NCBI GenBank assembly: GCA_963514095.1
Contig: OY741268.1
Span: 5,416,001 to 5,480,000, forward strand
Reading direction: 5' to 3'
DNA length: 64,000 nucleotides
DNA from: Eutrigla gurnardus
Taxonomy: Eukaryota; Chordata; Actinopteri; Perciformes; Triglidae
Below the pieces are notes generated by a model. The model was given only the letters and a program-made list of their open reading frames with translations, was not told the DNA's origin and did not search any database. Below, in pieces: positions 22,570 to 33,299 of this stretch. Position numbers and translations under genes: made by a program. How positions within the stretch are numbered: the first letter of the stretch is position 1; each line of letters begins with the position of its first letter.

Positions 22570-23510
22570 TGCAGCGTTGTCGGGGGACTTGGGCCTTTCG
22601 ACAGTAACGGTATAAATATAAAGCTGTAACCGTGGACAGATGAGCCGCATCGGATGGCATGTTGACTGACAGCGTTGCCACCGGCCCTCTTCCCTGTTAG
22701 CGGGGATGCCCTCTGCTTCCTACGGCGTTAGAAAATCTTTTCCTCAGTTCGGCAGGAAGATGAAGGAGAGACAGTCAGCCTGCAGAGCCTCGCTGCCTCG
22801 GGCATCATGTTGGAGAATTTGTTTTGTTTTTCCACCTCACTCCTCCTCTCTTTCTCCACGAGTCCTCCGCTGCTTCCCGTCTGCAGAAATAGATACAAGC
22901 TCAGTGGGGTTTGGTGGTGCAGAAAAACACCAGAATATGAAAACTATCAGGGGAGAGTGGGGTTTTATGGTTTAGTAAGCTCCTGTTCTGCTGCTGCTTC
23001 TGCCTGTGTGCACGTTATATAATAAATATGAGGAAACCTCAAACCTCCACAGTAACAAAAAAATAAATAAATAAAAGCTTAATTCTCAGTGACAACTTTA
23101 AGACTGCAAATTGCCAACTAATTGACATCACAAAATTAACATCTGACGATGCACTTCATGAGGCCTGGTGGCAATTTCATTAGCACATTACTACAGTGTT
23201 TATCTAACATTATCATCCCATTGGACAGCTGTTTGTCGAGTCCTGACTAATTTAAGTCACCTTGATACTTTATGCCTTTTCCAAATTTGATGGAAATTGC
23301 TCGTTAACACGACTTTGAGTTGATGGCTTAGAAGTCTGCTATATGACTACTTCTGTTTGAGCTCTCAGCAGCTTTGAAACTTGATCAAAGACCATCAATA
23401 CGTATCTGATCTGTATCTGTAATTGATGCTGACAGCGTTTTTATAAAGGATTACACATCCCTACTCCCAAATACGTTGTGTGTATTACTAAGCGAAGCAA
23501 GCTTAAACTT
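22570..23510. other. Stretch with no recognised gene
   Basis: The frame at 22706-22975 starts with ATG but has no recognisable domain and no supporting splice or polyA context. Nothing else is visible. Confidence 0.5.
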
Positions 23511-23514
23511 GGAT

Positions 23515-23645
23515 TCTCTCTAATGTCCATCGGGGGGCGACTCCTTTGGTTGCAAAAAGAAAATGGACCATAAAGCAAGGGCAGGCTTTAGGGCGGAGCT
23601 TCCTTGTGATAGACGGGTTGCTACAACTTTCACCTGAGTTTTTTG
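23515..23645 (+). repeat. CCAAGATGGC family fragment
   Basis: Contains 'tgtccatcggggggcgactcctttggttgcaaaaaga' and 'ggaccataaagcaagggcaggctttagggcgga', as in the longer copies. Confidence 0.65.
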
Positions 23646-23869
23646 TTCTGTCACTTCTGGCAAGAAATCAGAGCTAAAAGTAATGAATTACAAGCACTAC
23701 AACACTGTTACATTTGTGCAGCCAACCGTTACTGAGTTAATTATTTATTTTTGTTTTAAAATGGTCAACGGATATTGTGAGCTACAAAAAACTCTGACTT
23801 GACCAGACAACAATCAAAACGCAGACTGATAATGAGGATGCCGATCCCTGGACACATCTAAGTCCGATT

Positions 23870-24935
23870 TAGCAATCTCAGACCACTACTGTAATTTTTT
23901 CTCTGCATTGTTCTCATTATCCAGCCTTGTTACGAGTGGGTTTTTAGGAAACGTTATCTTACCTCTGAAGTTGCTGATAAGTTCATACATCATATTAATA
24001 ACATACCCCCACAGATGCTTCCTCCACCCGTGATGATTTAGTCAACAATTTTAATAATAAGCTGAAGACTACCATTGATGTTATAGCATCAGCCAAATTT
24101 AAGACGATTAAATCTAAACAGAAACCACCATAGAGAACAGGAGATAATATTAATTTAAAGAAACGCTGCAGAAAAGCTGAGTGTCAGTGGAGAAAAACTA
24201 AGCTGCACGTCCATTATGGCGTTTTTAAAGACATTACTATCTTCAACAAAGCAATTAGAAACGCAAGACAAGCTCATTTAAACTCTATTCAGACTATAAT
24301 TCACAAACGGATGTAATATTCCTCCAGTTGGATGTCAAGTAGTCCTGATGCAACATTAGCGATGGCAAATATAAAAACTACCCAATGCTGCCGTTTCAAA
24401 ATCATGATAATCCCAGAATGCTTTTTTCAACTATTGACAGCCTCATAAATCCAGCTCCACATCGCCATGCCTTCATCACCTCAACATCAAAATGTGAAGA
24501 GTTTGCAAACTTTTTTCAGAGAAAAGGTTACAAAAATCAGGTTGGACTTAAACAGTGGTATGCAGAATGTTTGTGAGCACCTGTCTTTGGACACGTTTCC
24601 TCTGCCTGAGACTGCTATGACTCTTTCTGCTGCTGTTGATAAAAAAATGCTTTGGAAAACGGCCTTTTATAATTATCTCAGAAATATTGTTCAAGTGCAG
24701 CCGTTTCTCTCCCAGGCAGGCGCTGAGAGACCTGTGCATGCTTGTATCACCAGCAGGTTTGATAACTGCAATGCTCTCCTTTCTGGTCTTCCTAAGAAAG
24801 CTATAAACGAACTACAGATCATTCAGAATGAAGCAGCACGTGTCCTGACCAAGACCAGATGGAGAGCACACTATTTCACCCATCCTAGAGTCCCTTTATT
24901 GGCTGCCTGTTAGTTTAGAATAGACTTTACTTTTA
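23870..24935 (+). pseudogene. L2/CR1-type LINE remnant lacking the RT core (5' part)
   Basis: The sequence opens with Ser-Asp-His (23878-23886), the hallmark end of an apurinic-type endonuclease domain. A linker region with many stops follows, recognisable as 'CRKAECQWRKTKL'-like and 'SKCEEFANFFQRKGYK' pieces. From about 24730 comes the post-RT region: SRFDNCNALLSGLPKKAINE, LQIIQNEAARVLTKTR and, in another frame, 'PILESLYWLPVS'. The whole reverse-transcriptase catalytic centre is missing between roughly 24600 and 24720. The C-terminal end continues at 25809-26030 after an inserted element. Clade assignment (L2, CR1 or Rex1-like) is by general resemblance only. It is dead. Confidence 0.75.
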
Positions 24936-25808
24936 TTGGGCTGCACGGTGTCGTTTGCATGTTCTCCATGTGTTAGACTGGGTTCTCTCTGGGTTCTTCG
25001 GCTTCCTCCCACAGTCCAAAGACATGCAGGATGGACCTGTCTGTCTCTACATATCTCCCTGTGATAGACTGGTTACCTGTCTGTCTCTACATGTCAGCCC
25101 TGTGATAGACTGGTTACCTGTCTGTCTCTACATGTCAGCCCTGTGATAGACTGGTTACCTGTCTGTCTCTACATGTCAGCCCTGTGATAGACTGGTTACC
25201 TGTCTGTCTCTACATGTCAGCCCTGTGATAGACTGGTTACCTGTCTGTCTCTACATGTCTCCCTGTGATAGACTGGTTACCTGTCTGTCTCTACATGTCA
25301 GCACTGTGATAGACTGGTTACCTGTCTGTCTCTACATGTCAGCCCTGTGATAGACTGGTTACCTGTCTGTCTCTACATGTCAGCCCTGTGACTGGACTGG
25401 TTACCTGTCTGTCTCTACATGTCTCCCTGTGATAGACTGGTTACCTGTCTGTCTCTACATGTCAGCCCTGTGACTGGACTGGTTACCTGTCTGTCTCTAC
25501 ATGTCTCCCTGTGATAGACTGGTTACCTGTCTGTCTCTACATGTCAGCCCTGTGATAGACTGGTTACCTGTCTGTCTCTACATGTCAGCCCTGTGATAGA
25601 CTGGTTACCTGTCTGTCTCTACATGTCTCCCTGTGATAGACTGGTTACCTGTCTGTCTCTACATGTCAGCCCTGTGATAGACTGGTTACCTGTCTGTCTC
25701 TACATGTCAGCCCTGTGACTGGACTGGTTACCTGTCTGTCTCTACATGTCTCCCTGTGATAGACTGGTTACCTGTCTGTCTCTACATGTCAGCCCTGTGA
25801 TAGACTGG
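24936..25808 (+). mobile_element. SINE-like element inside the LINE, with 41-bp array of 19 units
   Basis: 'gggctgcacggtg' and 'tgcatgttctcc', 'ggcttcctcccacagtccaaagacatgcaggatgg' are the 5' part of the same element as 31107-31486. From about 25032 the internal 41-bp segment is repeated 19 times by my count. Two or three variants alternate: GTCAGCCCTGTGATAG, TCTCCCTGTGATAG and GTCAGCCCTGTGACTG. The normal 3' tail is absent, and the array runs straight into the LINE's C-terminal sequence. Confidence 0.9.
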
Positions 25809-26030
25809 ACTAGCACCTGAATACCTCATGCTCTCAACATGCTGATTCAGGTCCTCTGACAATGGCCCCTTTTTGTTCCCTGGGTGAGGACAAGGGAATA
25901 CGGGGAGGTGGCATTTAGTGTCTATGGCCCTCGCTTCTGGAACAGCCTGCCAGAAGAGCTGAAGGCATCTCAATATGTAAATACCTTTAACAAGAATCTT
26001 TTCAGTTTAACATTCTCATATGAATAACTA
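25809..26030 (+). pseudogene. C-terminal end of the split LINE
   Basis: Reads 'APEYLM', 'RSSDNGP' and then GEVAFSVYGPRFWNSLPEEL, 'KASQYVNTFNKNLFSLTF' to TAA near 26026. The RFWNSLP block is typical of the last 60 residues of L2/CR1-type ORF2 proteins. It is the continuation of 23870-24935 on the other side of the inserted element. Confidence 0.8.
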
Positions 26031-26599
26031 CTAAATAATGTTTTAAAGTTTAAATATTAGTCAGAAATGAATAGGCCTGTCAACGGGAAATACTAAGATG
26101 TGGGCACATAATGTTTTATTATGTTTAATAAGCTACATTGTGTGTTAAGTGAGGCAATTTTTTTCGGTACAAATATTATGAGGCGATTAGTTATGCTTTT
26201 TAGTTTAACCAGAATCAGCTTTTAAATTGCTTTTCAAAGCCACCAGACTCCATTTTACTGCAGAAAATGAGTGTTGCTGGTCAACTCCTGCCTCGTTATA
26301 TGTTGTGAGTTAACACATTATTTCAGATCTTATTTAACCGTTTAAACATGTTTTACACAACATGGATGAACCCGTTGAGGCAGCGATACTCTTACAACTC
26401 CCAGTCTTCTACTGCAAGGGAAAATTACAGTATTTTCCAGCTATAATGTGTCAGACGGTATGGAACTAAAATGTGCTAATTAATGTTTTTTATTTAAATA
26501 TCTGTATGTTCTATCTTCTATGAAGCTCACTTCCTTGTTTAGTTCATTACATGAGATGTTTACTGTGTGGAAGGAAACCTTGACAATATTCATTATGAA

Positions 26600-26770
26600 A
26601 ATCAATGTGGGGGTGGGGAGTAATGAAGTAACTTACTTTGAGTACTCTTCAATTGAGCTACTTTTAAATTGTATTTGAGTTATTTTTTAATTAAGTATTT
26701 TCATACTTGAGTAAACTTTCAATCAAGAAAAGGTACTTGTACTTGAGTTGGATATTTTAGTACTCTTTAT
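26600..26770 (+). repeat. 'ACTTGAGTA' repeat fragment, related to 35025-35110
   Basis: 'tacttgagtaaactttcaatcaag' and 'gtacttgtacttgag' resemble 'tacttaacttgagtatttactttt' at 35055-35085. It is a low-complexity fragment of a dispersed repeat, with no boundaries found. Confidence 0.45.
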
Positions 26771-26777
26771 ACATCTG

Positions 26778-27175
26778 ACAAGATTGTGAAGGCCAAAAAC
26801 CAAGACTGCGACAGCCCAAACATGGATGGCAATGGCCCAAATCCAAGATGGCGACGGGCCAAAGCCAAGATTGCAATGGCCAAAAACCAAGGTGGCGATG
26901 GTCAAAAAACAATAAAGTGATGGCCAAAAGCCAACAAGATGATGGCTAACAGACAAGAGTGGGGAGGCCCAAAACCAAGATGGTGACAGCCAGAATTCAA
27001 TATGGCGACATCTCAAAACCAACATGGCCATGGTCAAAACCTAAGATTGCGACAACCAAAACCAACATGGCGACAGCCAAAATAAAAAAAACATACAAAC
27101 AGATTGTGACGGCCAAAACACCAAGATGGTGAAGACTACAATCCAAGATGGCGACGATGACCAAGATGAATACAA
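26778..27175. repeat. Degenerate ~24-bp tandem array of the CCAAGATGGCGAC motif
   Basis: About 16 imperfect units of 'ggccaaaaaccaagatggcgat'. The same phrase appears once or twice in the dispersed family (33175-33220, 45358-45385, 3721-3750), so the array looks like local amplification of that segment. The long minus-strand frames here (26723-27037, 27041-27244) are repeat artefacts. Confidence 0.85.
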
Positions 27176-27357
27176 GGTGAAATAAAGGCTGTGGTCGAAT
27201 AATCTTTCTTGCTTTGAAAGGTTCCTTACTGAAGAAATGACCATGAATGCAATAATGACATAGCTTAGTGAAACTCCGGTCGGATTCTCTGAGCCCCGCG
27301 GCCGTCTTTTCCTAAATCCTTTTGAGTTCTCCTATTGCCTTTCCTTAACCCCGTGAC

Positions 27358-28817
27358 CAGGGTGGGAATTTCACGACGGCCACTTTGGCCTTGATGCCCT
27401 GTGAAAAAATGTTCAATTTACAGCCAAGGTGGCCGTTGTGCCCCTGTCAAAGTTTCAGTGTAAACAGCGCTAGTGACGCATGGTGGGCTTTTATGGAATT
27501 ACAGCCCCCCTAGTGTGCACACAGTAAGCTCGTGAGGCTGCGATTGTTCCAAAATGCGCGCAGGTGAAGTATCAACATAACATGCAAAAAGAACGTGTCG
27601 TTGCAATGGAAGTATCAGTTTAGTCTAGTGCAGAGTTTAGCAATGATCTTTTGATGCTGCAGCATGAGCCAAACCCAGTGCAACACAGGAATGACTGCAG
27701 AGTCACTGTTTCTGTCGGCACTTATAATGCAGTTGAATTTACATATATGTCTGACATCTGTAGCCTGTAGTCCCCGTCCCAGGTGTCCCAGACGTTGTGT
27801 TTGATCAAAGGGTCATTGTGTTATCCTGCATCCATGGGCTTGTCTGGCGATGGCCCTGGTGGCAAATGGTCCTGCAATACGCATTGAGGAGAGACAGCCA
27901 TTTGCCCACAGAAATACATGATTAAATAGGAATTTCACTCACAAACATCAACCAGCCTCCTCAGCCTCTCAAAACAGGAGCAAGACAAGCACAGGTACAG
28001 GGTAGGATTTCATGGTGGCCACGAAAAAAAAATCATCATACAGCCACAGTGGCCTTTGTGCCCCTAGCCCTGTCCAAGTTCCATGTCAAAAGCGCCTGTG
28101 CAGCGTAATGGGCTTAATTACAGCCACCCGAGTGGAGCTGAGTGAGTGAGCAGTGAAAGCACACAGCGGCATTTTTATTATAAAAGTACCGGTCCGGTTC
28201 CACTCCGGTCCCGCTGACACCACGAGTCTGAAGCCCAAGCCCGACCCAGAATCCCGCTGGGATCCTACACAGTCATCAACAGTATGTTCAGTCATAAAAC
28301 AGCTCGATAGCGGGGGGAGATCCCACTGAGCGATGAGAGGGACTGCCTATCGATTAAAGTGTCCACATTGCCTACCCGTGTATGTGCACGTGCATCTTTA
28401 TATATACATAAAGATTTCATACAGAATGTTTTATTGCTTTCAAGTAGTAATTCCTTTGTAAGATGTTATTTAAAAAAAAAAAATCCAATGTAACATTAAC
28501 TTGATATTGGTATTAAACATATTGAAATACATAATTCATGTTTGTTATGACCTGTCTAGGGTGTACCCTGCCTTCGCCCAATGACAGCTGGGATCGGCTC
28601 CAGCCCCCCCGTGACCCTAAATACAGGATAAGCGGTAGAAAATGGATGGATGGATGTTTGTTATGAATGAGAATGTTATGGTATTAATCTGAAAGGTAAA
28701 ACCATCTCATTTTACTCGATAGCCTTTGTGCCCTGTCATGTGGCCTTGGTGCCCCTAAAAAAAAGGAAAGTGAAGGCCAGATGGCCTTGCCCCTAGAATG
28801 ACGAAATTCCAACCCTG
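27358..28817 (+). mobile_element. Nonautonomous hAT element nested in the element above
   Basis: The left end is CAGGGTGGGAATTTCA, and the right end reads CAGGGTTGGAATTTCG in inverse. The 8-bp flanks CCCGTGAC (27350-27357) and CTTGTGAC (28818-28825) match at six of eight positions, so the insertion is old or one flank has mutated. A second left-end-like sequence (CAGGGTAGGATTTCA) begins at 27998, and 27360-27560 resembles 28000-28180, indicating a partial internal duplication or a second nested copy. No transposase frame. Confidence 0.8.
28550..28660 (+). mobile_element. SINE-like/L2-tail retroelement, 3' end only
   Basis: 'ggtgtaccctgccttcgcccaatgacagctg' through 'aatacaggataagcggtag' and a (GGAT)n tail. 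It is 5'-truncated and sits inside the hAT element, giving a third level of nesting. Confidence 0.88.
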
Positions 28818-29699
28818 CTTGTGACGTTTTCCCCCGAGGTGAAGGAAAAGGCATCAGGACCTAATGTTTTGACTATTCGACCGCAGCCACAGTCTGTGGT
28901 TAAACCTCTCAAACTGATCACAAACACCAGTAACATGATGATGTAAATTAAATTTAAAAAAAACACACAACTTAAAAAATATAAATTTAAAGGTGGAACA
29001 TATGATGTCACTGAAGTTTCGGTAGGAAGTTTCCTTCCATCAGCAATATTAAACAGTGACTTGCGTTTGTGCAAAGTCTCATCATCTCTTCCAATCAAAC
29101 TGTGGCCGATCTTCCTCTCACTTGATGCTAATGCTATCAGAGACACAGAGCATGTGTTGGAAGCCGCCGGCGGACCTTCCACCTTTTGGCATTCTTCCCC
29201 TCACTCGGCTGTTCACAGACTATTAGAGCGCTTACGCCGCCGGTAGAGAGAGAGCCGCTGAACTCATTTCATGGGTTAATTAGAACAAAAGGAGCAGCCT
29301 TCCAGTGGGTGAGAGGCTTTCGATTATTGAAAGGTTGTGGCTTGCTCTCCCTCCCTTCAGGCCCCGGTGAGAGGACAGAGTATAGTGGGCTCCATCACGG
29401 CTAAATGCCACCTATCAATCACCTGATCACGCTTGGCCGCCGTCATTAGCGCCCTCTGATTGAGGGGTAAGCTTTGTAATCGTCCTCGGGCAAATGCAGA
29501 GTGAGGATATTAACATGCTGCATGTCTGCAGGAAATGAAGTGACAAGTTGGGTCAACTTTTTAAAATGAGAGTGGGGGCCGACTGAAGGAGTTGAGTGAT
29601 GCAGACTCAGGAGATCACCGAGGATGAAGGAGAGAGGACGACACTCACTGATGTCTGTCCTCTCAACTCTGTCCGACACAATTATGTGTCCATACAACT

Positions 29700-30210
29700 A
29701 TACTACACTCTCAAATATGTTTCTCTATATAGTCCTCTATATAGACCTCTACATGGTGCTCTAGTCCTCTATATAGACCTCTACATGGTCCTCTACATAG
29801 TCCTATCTATAGTTCTCTCTATAGTCCTCTACATAGTCCTCTATATAGACCTCTACATAGTCCTCTATATAGTCCTTTACATAGACCTCCACACAGTCTT
29901 CTACATAGTCCTCTATATAGTTATCTCTATAGTCCTCTACATAGTCCTCTATATAGACCTCTACATAGTGCTCTATATAGTCCTCTACATAGTCCTTTAC
30001 ATAGACCTCTATATTGGTCCTCTACATAGTGCTCTATATAGTCCTCTATATAGTCTTTTACATAGACCTCTATATTGGTCCTCTACATAGTGCTCTATAT
30101 AGTCCTCTATATAGTCTTTTACATAGACCTCTATATTGGTCCTCTACATAGTGCTCTATATAGTCCTCTACGTGGTCCTCTATATAGTCCTCTATAGAGT
30201 TCTCTAATGT
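29700..30210. repeat. Minisatellite of 'AGTCCTCTACATAG/AGACCTCTATAT' words
   Basis: About 11-24-bp composite units built from 'tcctctatatag', 'acctctacatag' and 'gtgctctatatag'. A 53-bp higher-order unit recurs about three times near 29995-30160. The 164-codon plus-strand frame (29596-30090; 'LYIVLYID' repeats) is a by-product. Confidence 0.9.
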
Positions 30211-31100
30211 GAATTGTACAATTATATTTTAAGTGGACAGACATGTGGAATTTATGGCACAATTCATACACAATCAATCACGTCCCAGAGGAGACAGGAT
30301 GTAGGCCGTCCCTAACACCTGAATCTAAGGTAACCCAGCTCTGTGAGACCTCGCCATCACGTCCACCTCTCCTTACGCTTGTCAGAAAGAGTACAAGGTT
30401 TCCTGTCAGATAATACATTCTTTCAACGTGGAGCAGGAGGTAGAGCAGAGAATGTGACCCTGATTCACACCTCCAGACTGAATGACACACACACACAACT
30501 GCTTCCTCTCAGGGCTTCTCAAGGCTTTCTTCATATTCACAGCCGTCATTTCATTAGCTCTCTGTACTTTTGTTCTGGTCCTCTTCAGCTCTGATAGAAC
30601 AAGAATCAAAGAAGACAAGTCAAAGGCAGAGACGTGATTCAGTTCTCCATCTCTGTTGGAATTTGGAGAGGACAGAATGATTACATTCAGCCGAGGGAAT
30701 AAATACTCATATTCAGCACACAGGAGACACAAAATAGAGAAAAAACATACTGTGTTTTTTCTCTATTTTGTGTACATATGTGTCACATTTTCAGTCTGTA
30801 GCTGAGACAATTTATGTCCCGATCCTTTAAATGTTGAAGTCTGATGATATTCTTTATTTTTATTACAGAAAAAAAAACTCAATTCAATTGAGTATAAAAA
30901 CCTGATGTGTCTTCTTCTGAAACACACCAACGATTCTCACTTTTGCACTGGGAGTGTCCACTACGTCCCGCACTATTTTCTCCTGATTTACTGAGACTAT
31001 TTGACATATTCAAAGAATTCTGTGTATCAAGACATTTATGAAAATCGTCCATAGTACCCGATTCACTGGTGTCTTTCTATTTATTTATATTACAAATTGC
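30211..31100. other. Stretch with no recognised gene, containing a perfect hairpin
   Basis: No coding or repeat family signature apart from the inverted repeat at 30727-30773. Confidence 0.5.
30727..30773. repeat. Perfect inverted repeat, 21-bp arms, 5-nt loop
   Basis: The left arm (ACACAAAATAGAGAAAAAAC, then A) and the right arm are perfect complements around TACTG. Such a perfect AT-rich cruciform is unlikely by chance. It could be a palindromic insertion scar or a transcription-terminator-like fold, but no flanking gene supports the latter. Confidence 0.9.
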
Positions 31101-31106
31101 ATAATG

Positions 31107-31486
31107 GGGGTCTGCACGGTGGTGTAGTGGGTAGCACTGTTGCCTCACAGCGAGAGGTTCCTGGGTTCAATTCCCGGGTTGGGCCGGGTTCCTTCTGTGT
31201 GGAGTTTGCATGTTCTCCCCGTGGAAGCGTGGGTTCTCTCCGGGTTCTACGGCTTCCTCCCACAGTCCAAAGACATGCAGGATGGGGATAGGTTCATTGA
31301 TGACTCTAAATTGCCCGTAGGCGTGAATGTGAGTGTGAATGGTTGTCTGTCTCTACATGTCTCCCTGTGATAGACTGGTTACCTGTCCAGGGTGTACCCT
31401 GCCTTTGCCCAATGACAGCTGGGATCGGCTCCAGCCCCCACAACCCTGAATACAGGATAAGCGGTAGACGATGGATGGATGGATGT
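31107..31486 (+). mobile_element. SINE-like/L2-tail retroelement, full-length reference copy
   Basis: Order of parts: 'tctgcacggtggtgtagtgggtagcactg' head (A-box-like); B-box-like GGTTCAATTCC at 31164-31174; 'tgtgtggagtttgcatgttctcc'; 'ggcttcctcccacagtccaaagacatgcagg'; 'gtgaatgtgagtgtgaatggttg'; one copy of the segment that is amplified elsewhere (GTCTGTCTCTACATGTCTCC plus CTGTGATAGACTGG); 'gtgtaccctgcc'; and a (GGAT)n tail. The head suggests RNA polymerase III origin. The tail is shared with fish L2-type LINEs. No functional tRNA fold is expected. Confidence 0.88.
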
Positions 31487-31489
31487 TGT

Positions 31490-33005
31490 ATTTTGGTTGA
31501 TATCAAACGGCTAAACGTATTAAAGTGGTTAGCTGGTGTTCATTCTCTTCAGCAGTCGGTTTGGGGACTGAACCCGTTTGGTTGGATTAAAACAAACTTG
31601 GGCCGTTTGCTCAGTTAGTGTTTCCTTTGTGATGCTGTAAAAGCTGTCAATCAAACCCTTTTGCAGACCAGACAAGCAACCCGAGACCATGTGAAAAGGT
31701 GGGTCTCGGTCCGCTTCAAAGCGGACTCTGGTGTTGTTTAATTTGTAGTGTGAGAACAAATGAACCAAACACTAATAAATAATAAATCCATCAAGCGACC
31801 TAATCTTTTTTTGAGGGTATATATAGTTAAGAGTTAATGTTATTTTGCCTGATTCATATGTGTAAAGGTGTTCAACCTGTTTGTGTCTTACTGTGTAATT
31901 TGTGAGTTCATTAAAAGTGTGTGACAGTGATCCGCAGTAATAAGCCTCATGCTGTGTCCATGTGCTTCCTGACGTTCACACCAGTGTTCACACCAGTCAT
32001 CTTGCAGTCCTGTCTCCCTACCCTACCATTATTTATCATACCACACTTAAAATGTTGTAATATTATATGTTATTAATCAAAGAAACCAATACACATCAGA
32101 AGTATTAAAGAGCTTCATGAACGTCTTTTCTTTCCCCCATGTTGGTCCAATCAAGTTCCCTGTCAGTCTGTATAACTTCCTGTTTACTTATCGTAAAAAG
32201 TCAATATGAAAGTCATCGGATCAGACTTAAAATGCAACAGGATATCATTTTTTCCTTGGGCCAAACCAAATGACCCCAAGTGAAAGCACCCGAAAGAACA
32301 GATTTGTTTCCCTCAAAATGTACAAGCTGAGCAGCTTGTGTTGGATCATTGTATAGATAAACCATTAAATATGTCTTGTTTTTGTTCATGCTTTAATTAT
32401 GGGACAAAGTCCAGGTACCTGCCAGTACCTTCTCTGTTATTTTACAGATGTATTTCTAATAGTGTGCATTTATTTGCTTTCTTTCTCAGACTAAATAAAA
32501 AGACGGCTATTACTTCTGTGTCAAGGGTATCCGTTTCAAAGTGGACGCAAGAGAGGGCAGGTGATTTGAACAGAAAGTGAACTTTAATAGAAAAGGCAAA
32601 ACTGAACCAAAAAAGAACTGAGGAAGCAGTCGAAGGAATCCAGAGCTCAACTGGGGAAAAAAAGAAGAATAAAAGACTGAACAGAAAACAAACCAGAATA
32701 CAACAAGGAACCTGTACCTGACACAATAAAACACAGATAAATGCATAAGAAACTAATAAGACACAAAGACATGGTTGGGCAGACATGAGGGTGGGCTGGA
32801 AACTGATTGGTGGAAACAAAGGAGCAGAGTAAGGCTGACAAGACTACAACAACACAGGTGATACACAGAAAAAAAAAGAGGGAAACCACAAAGATAGGAA
32901 GTCAAACAAACACAGGGCACAAGAGGTAGGGAACTTCAAAGTAAAACAGTAGGCATAAACAACACCTAGAAAACAGCAGGAGCTCATATGCAGTATCTTG
33001 GTTGT
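31490..33005. other. Stretch with no recognised gene
   Basis: Purine-rich on the plus strand from about 32590 to 32960, which yields long pyrimidine-coded minus-strand frames of hydrophobic residues (32442-32889) without domain content. Confidence 0.5.
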
Positions 33006-33009
33006 TCAA

Positions 33010-33290
33010 TTGGTTGTGCTAACTTTTGTTAGCGGCTTTTGTTGATGGCTTCACACCAGAATCCAGATGGACCCAGATCCAGTAAGGTTGTCGCTCTGCT
33101 GCTGGTGTTCATCAGATCCACCTGTCGCTCCTCCACAGTCCAAATATGGTCACTTCCTTCACTGGTTACAAAAATACAAGATGGCAACAGCCAAAATCCA
33201 AGATGGCCACAGCCAAAGATCTGAACTTGAAGCTCCATAAACCAATGGGTGACCTCATTCAATGACTACGTCCACTTCTTACGGTCTGAG
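33010..33290 (+). repeat. CCAAGATGGC family fragment
   Basis: Contains 'ttcacaccagaatccagatggacccagatccagtaagg', 'ccaaatatggtcacttccttcactgg', 'ccaaaatccaagatggccac', 'aaaccaatgggtgac' and 'gactacgtccacttctta'. Confidence 0.8.
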
Positions 33291-33299
33291 TGTAACCTG

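Larger units (their letters stand above)
27187..28888 (+). mobile_element. Inverted-repeat DNA element split by a hAT insertion
   Basis: The left end GGCTGTGGTCGAATAATC and the inverse of the right end GGCTGCGGTCGAATAGTC differ at two bases over 18. Only about 240 bp belong to this element: 27187-27357 and 28818-28888. The rest is the hAT element at 27358-28817. I found no convincing target duplication, so the exact edges are tentative. Confidence 0.7.

Noticed and set aside
24936..25808. CRISPR-like array
   Set aside because: The units are contiguous 41-bp repeats without unique spacers, derived from a eukaryotic retroelement. The window is not prokaryotic.
26723..27244. Minus-strand hydrophobic genes
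   Set aside because: They arise from the CCAAGATGGC tandem array read in reverse.
29596..30090. 164-codon frame with LYIVLYID repeats
   Set aside because: It is a by-product of the TATAG minisatellite, since the repeat words are multiples of three.
32442..32889. Multi-pass membrane protein on the minus strand
   Set aside because: Hydrophobic frames come from a purine-rich plus strand, there are several overlapping frames, and no motif is seen.
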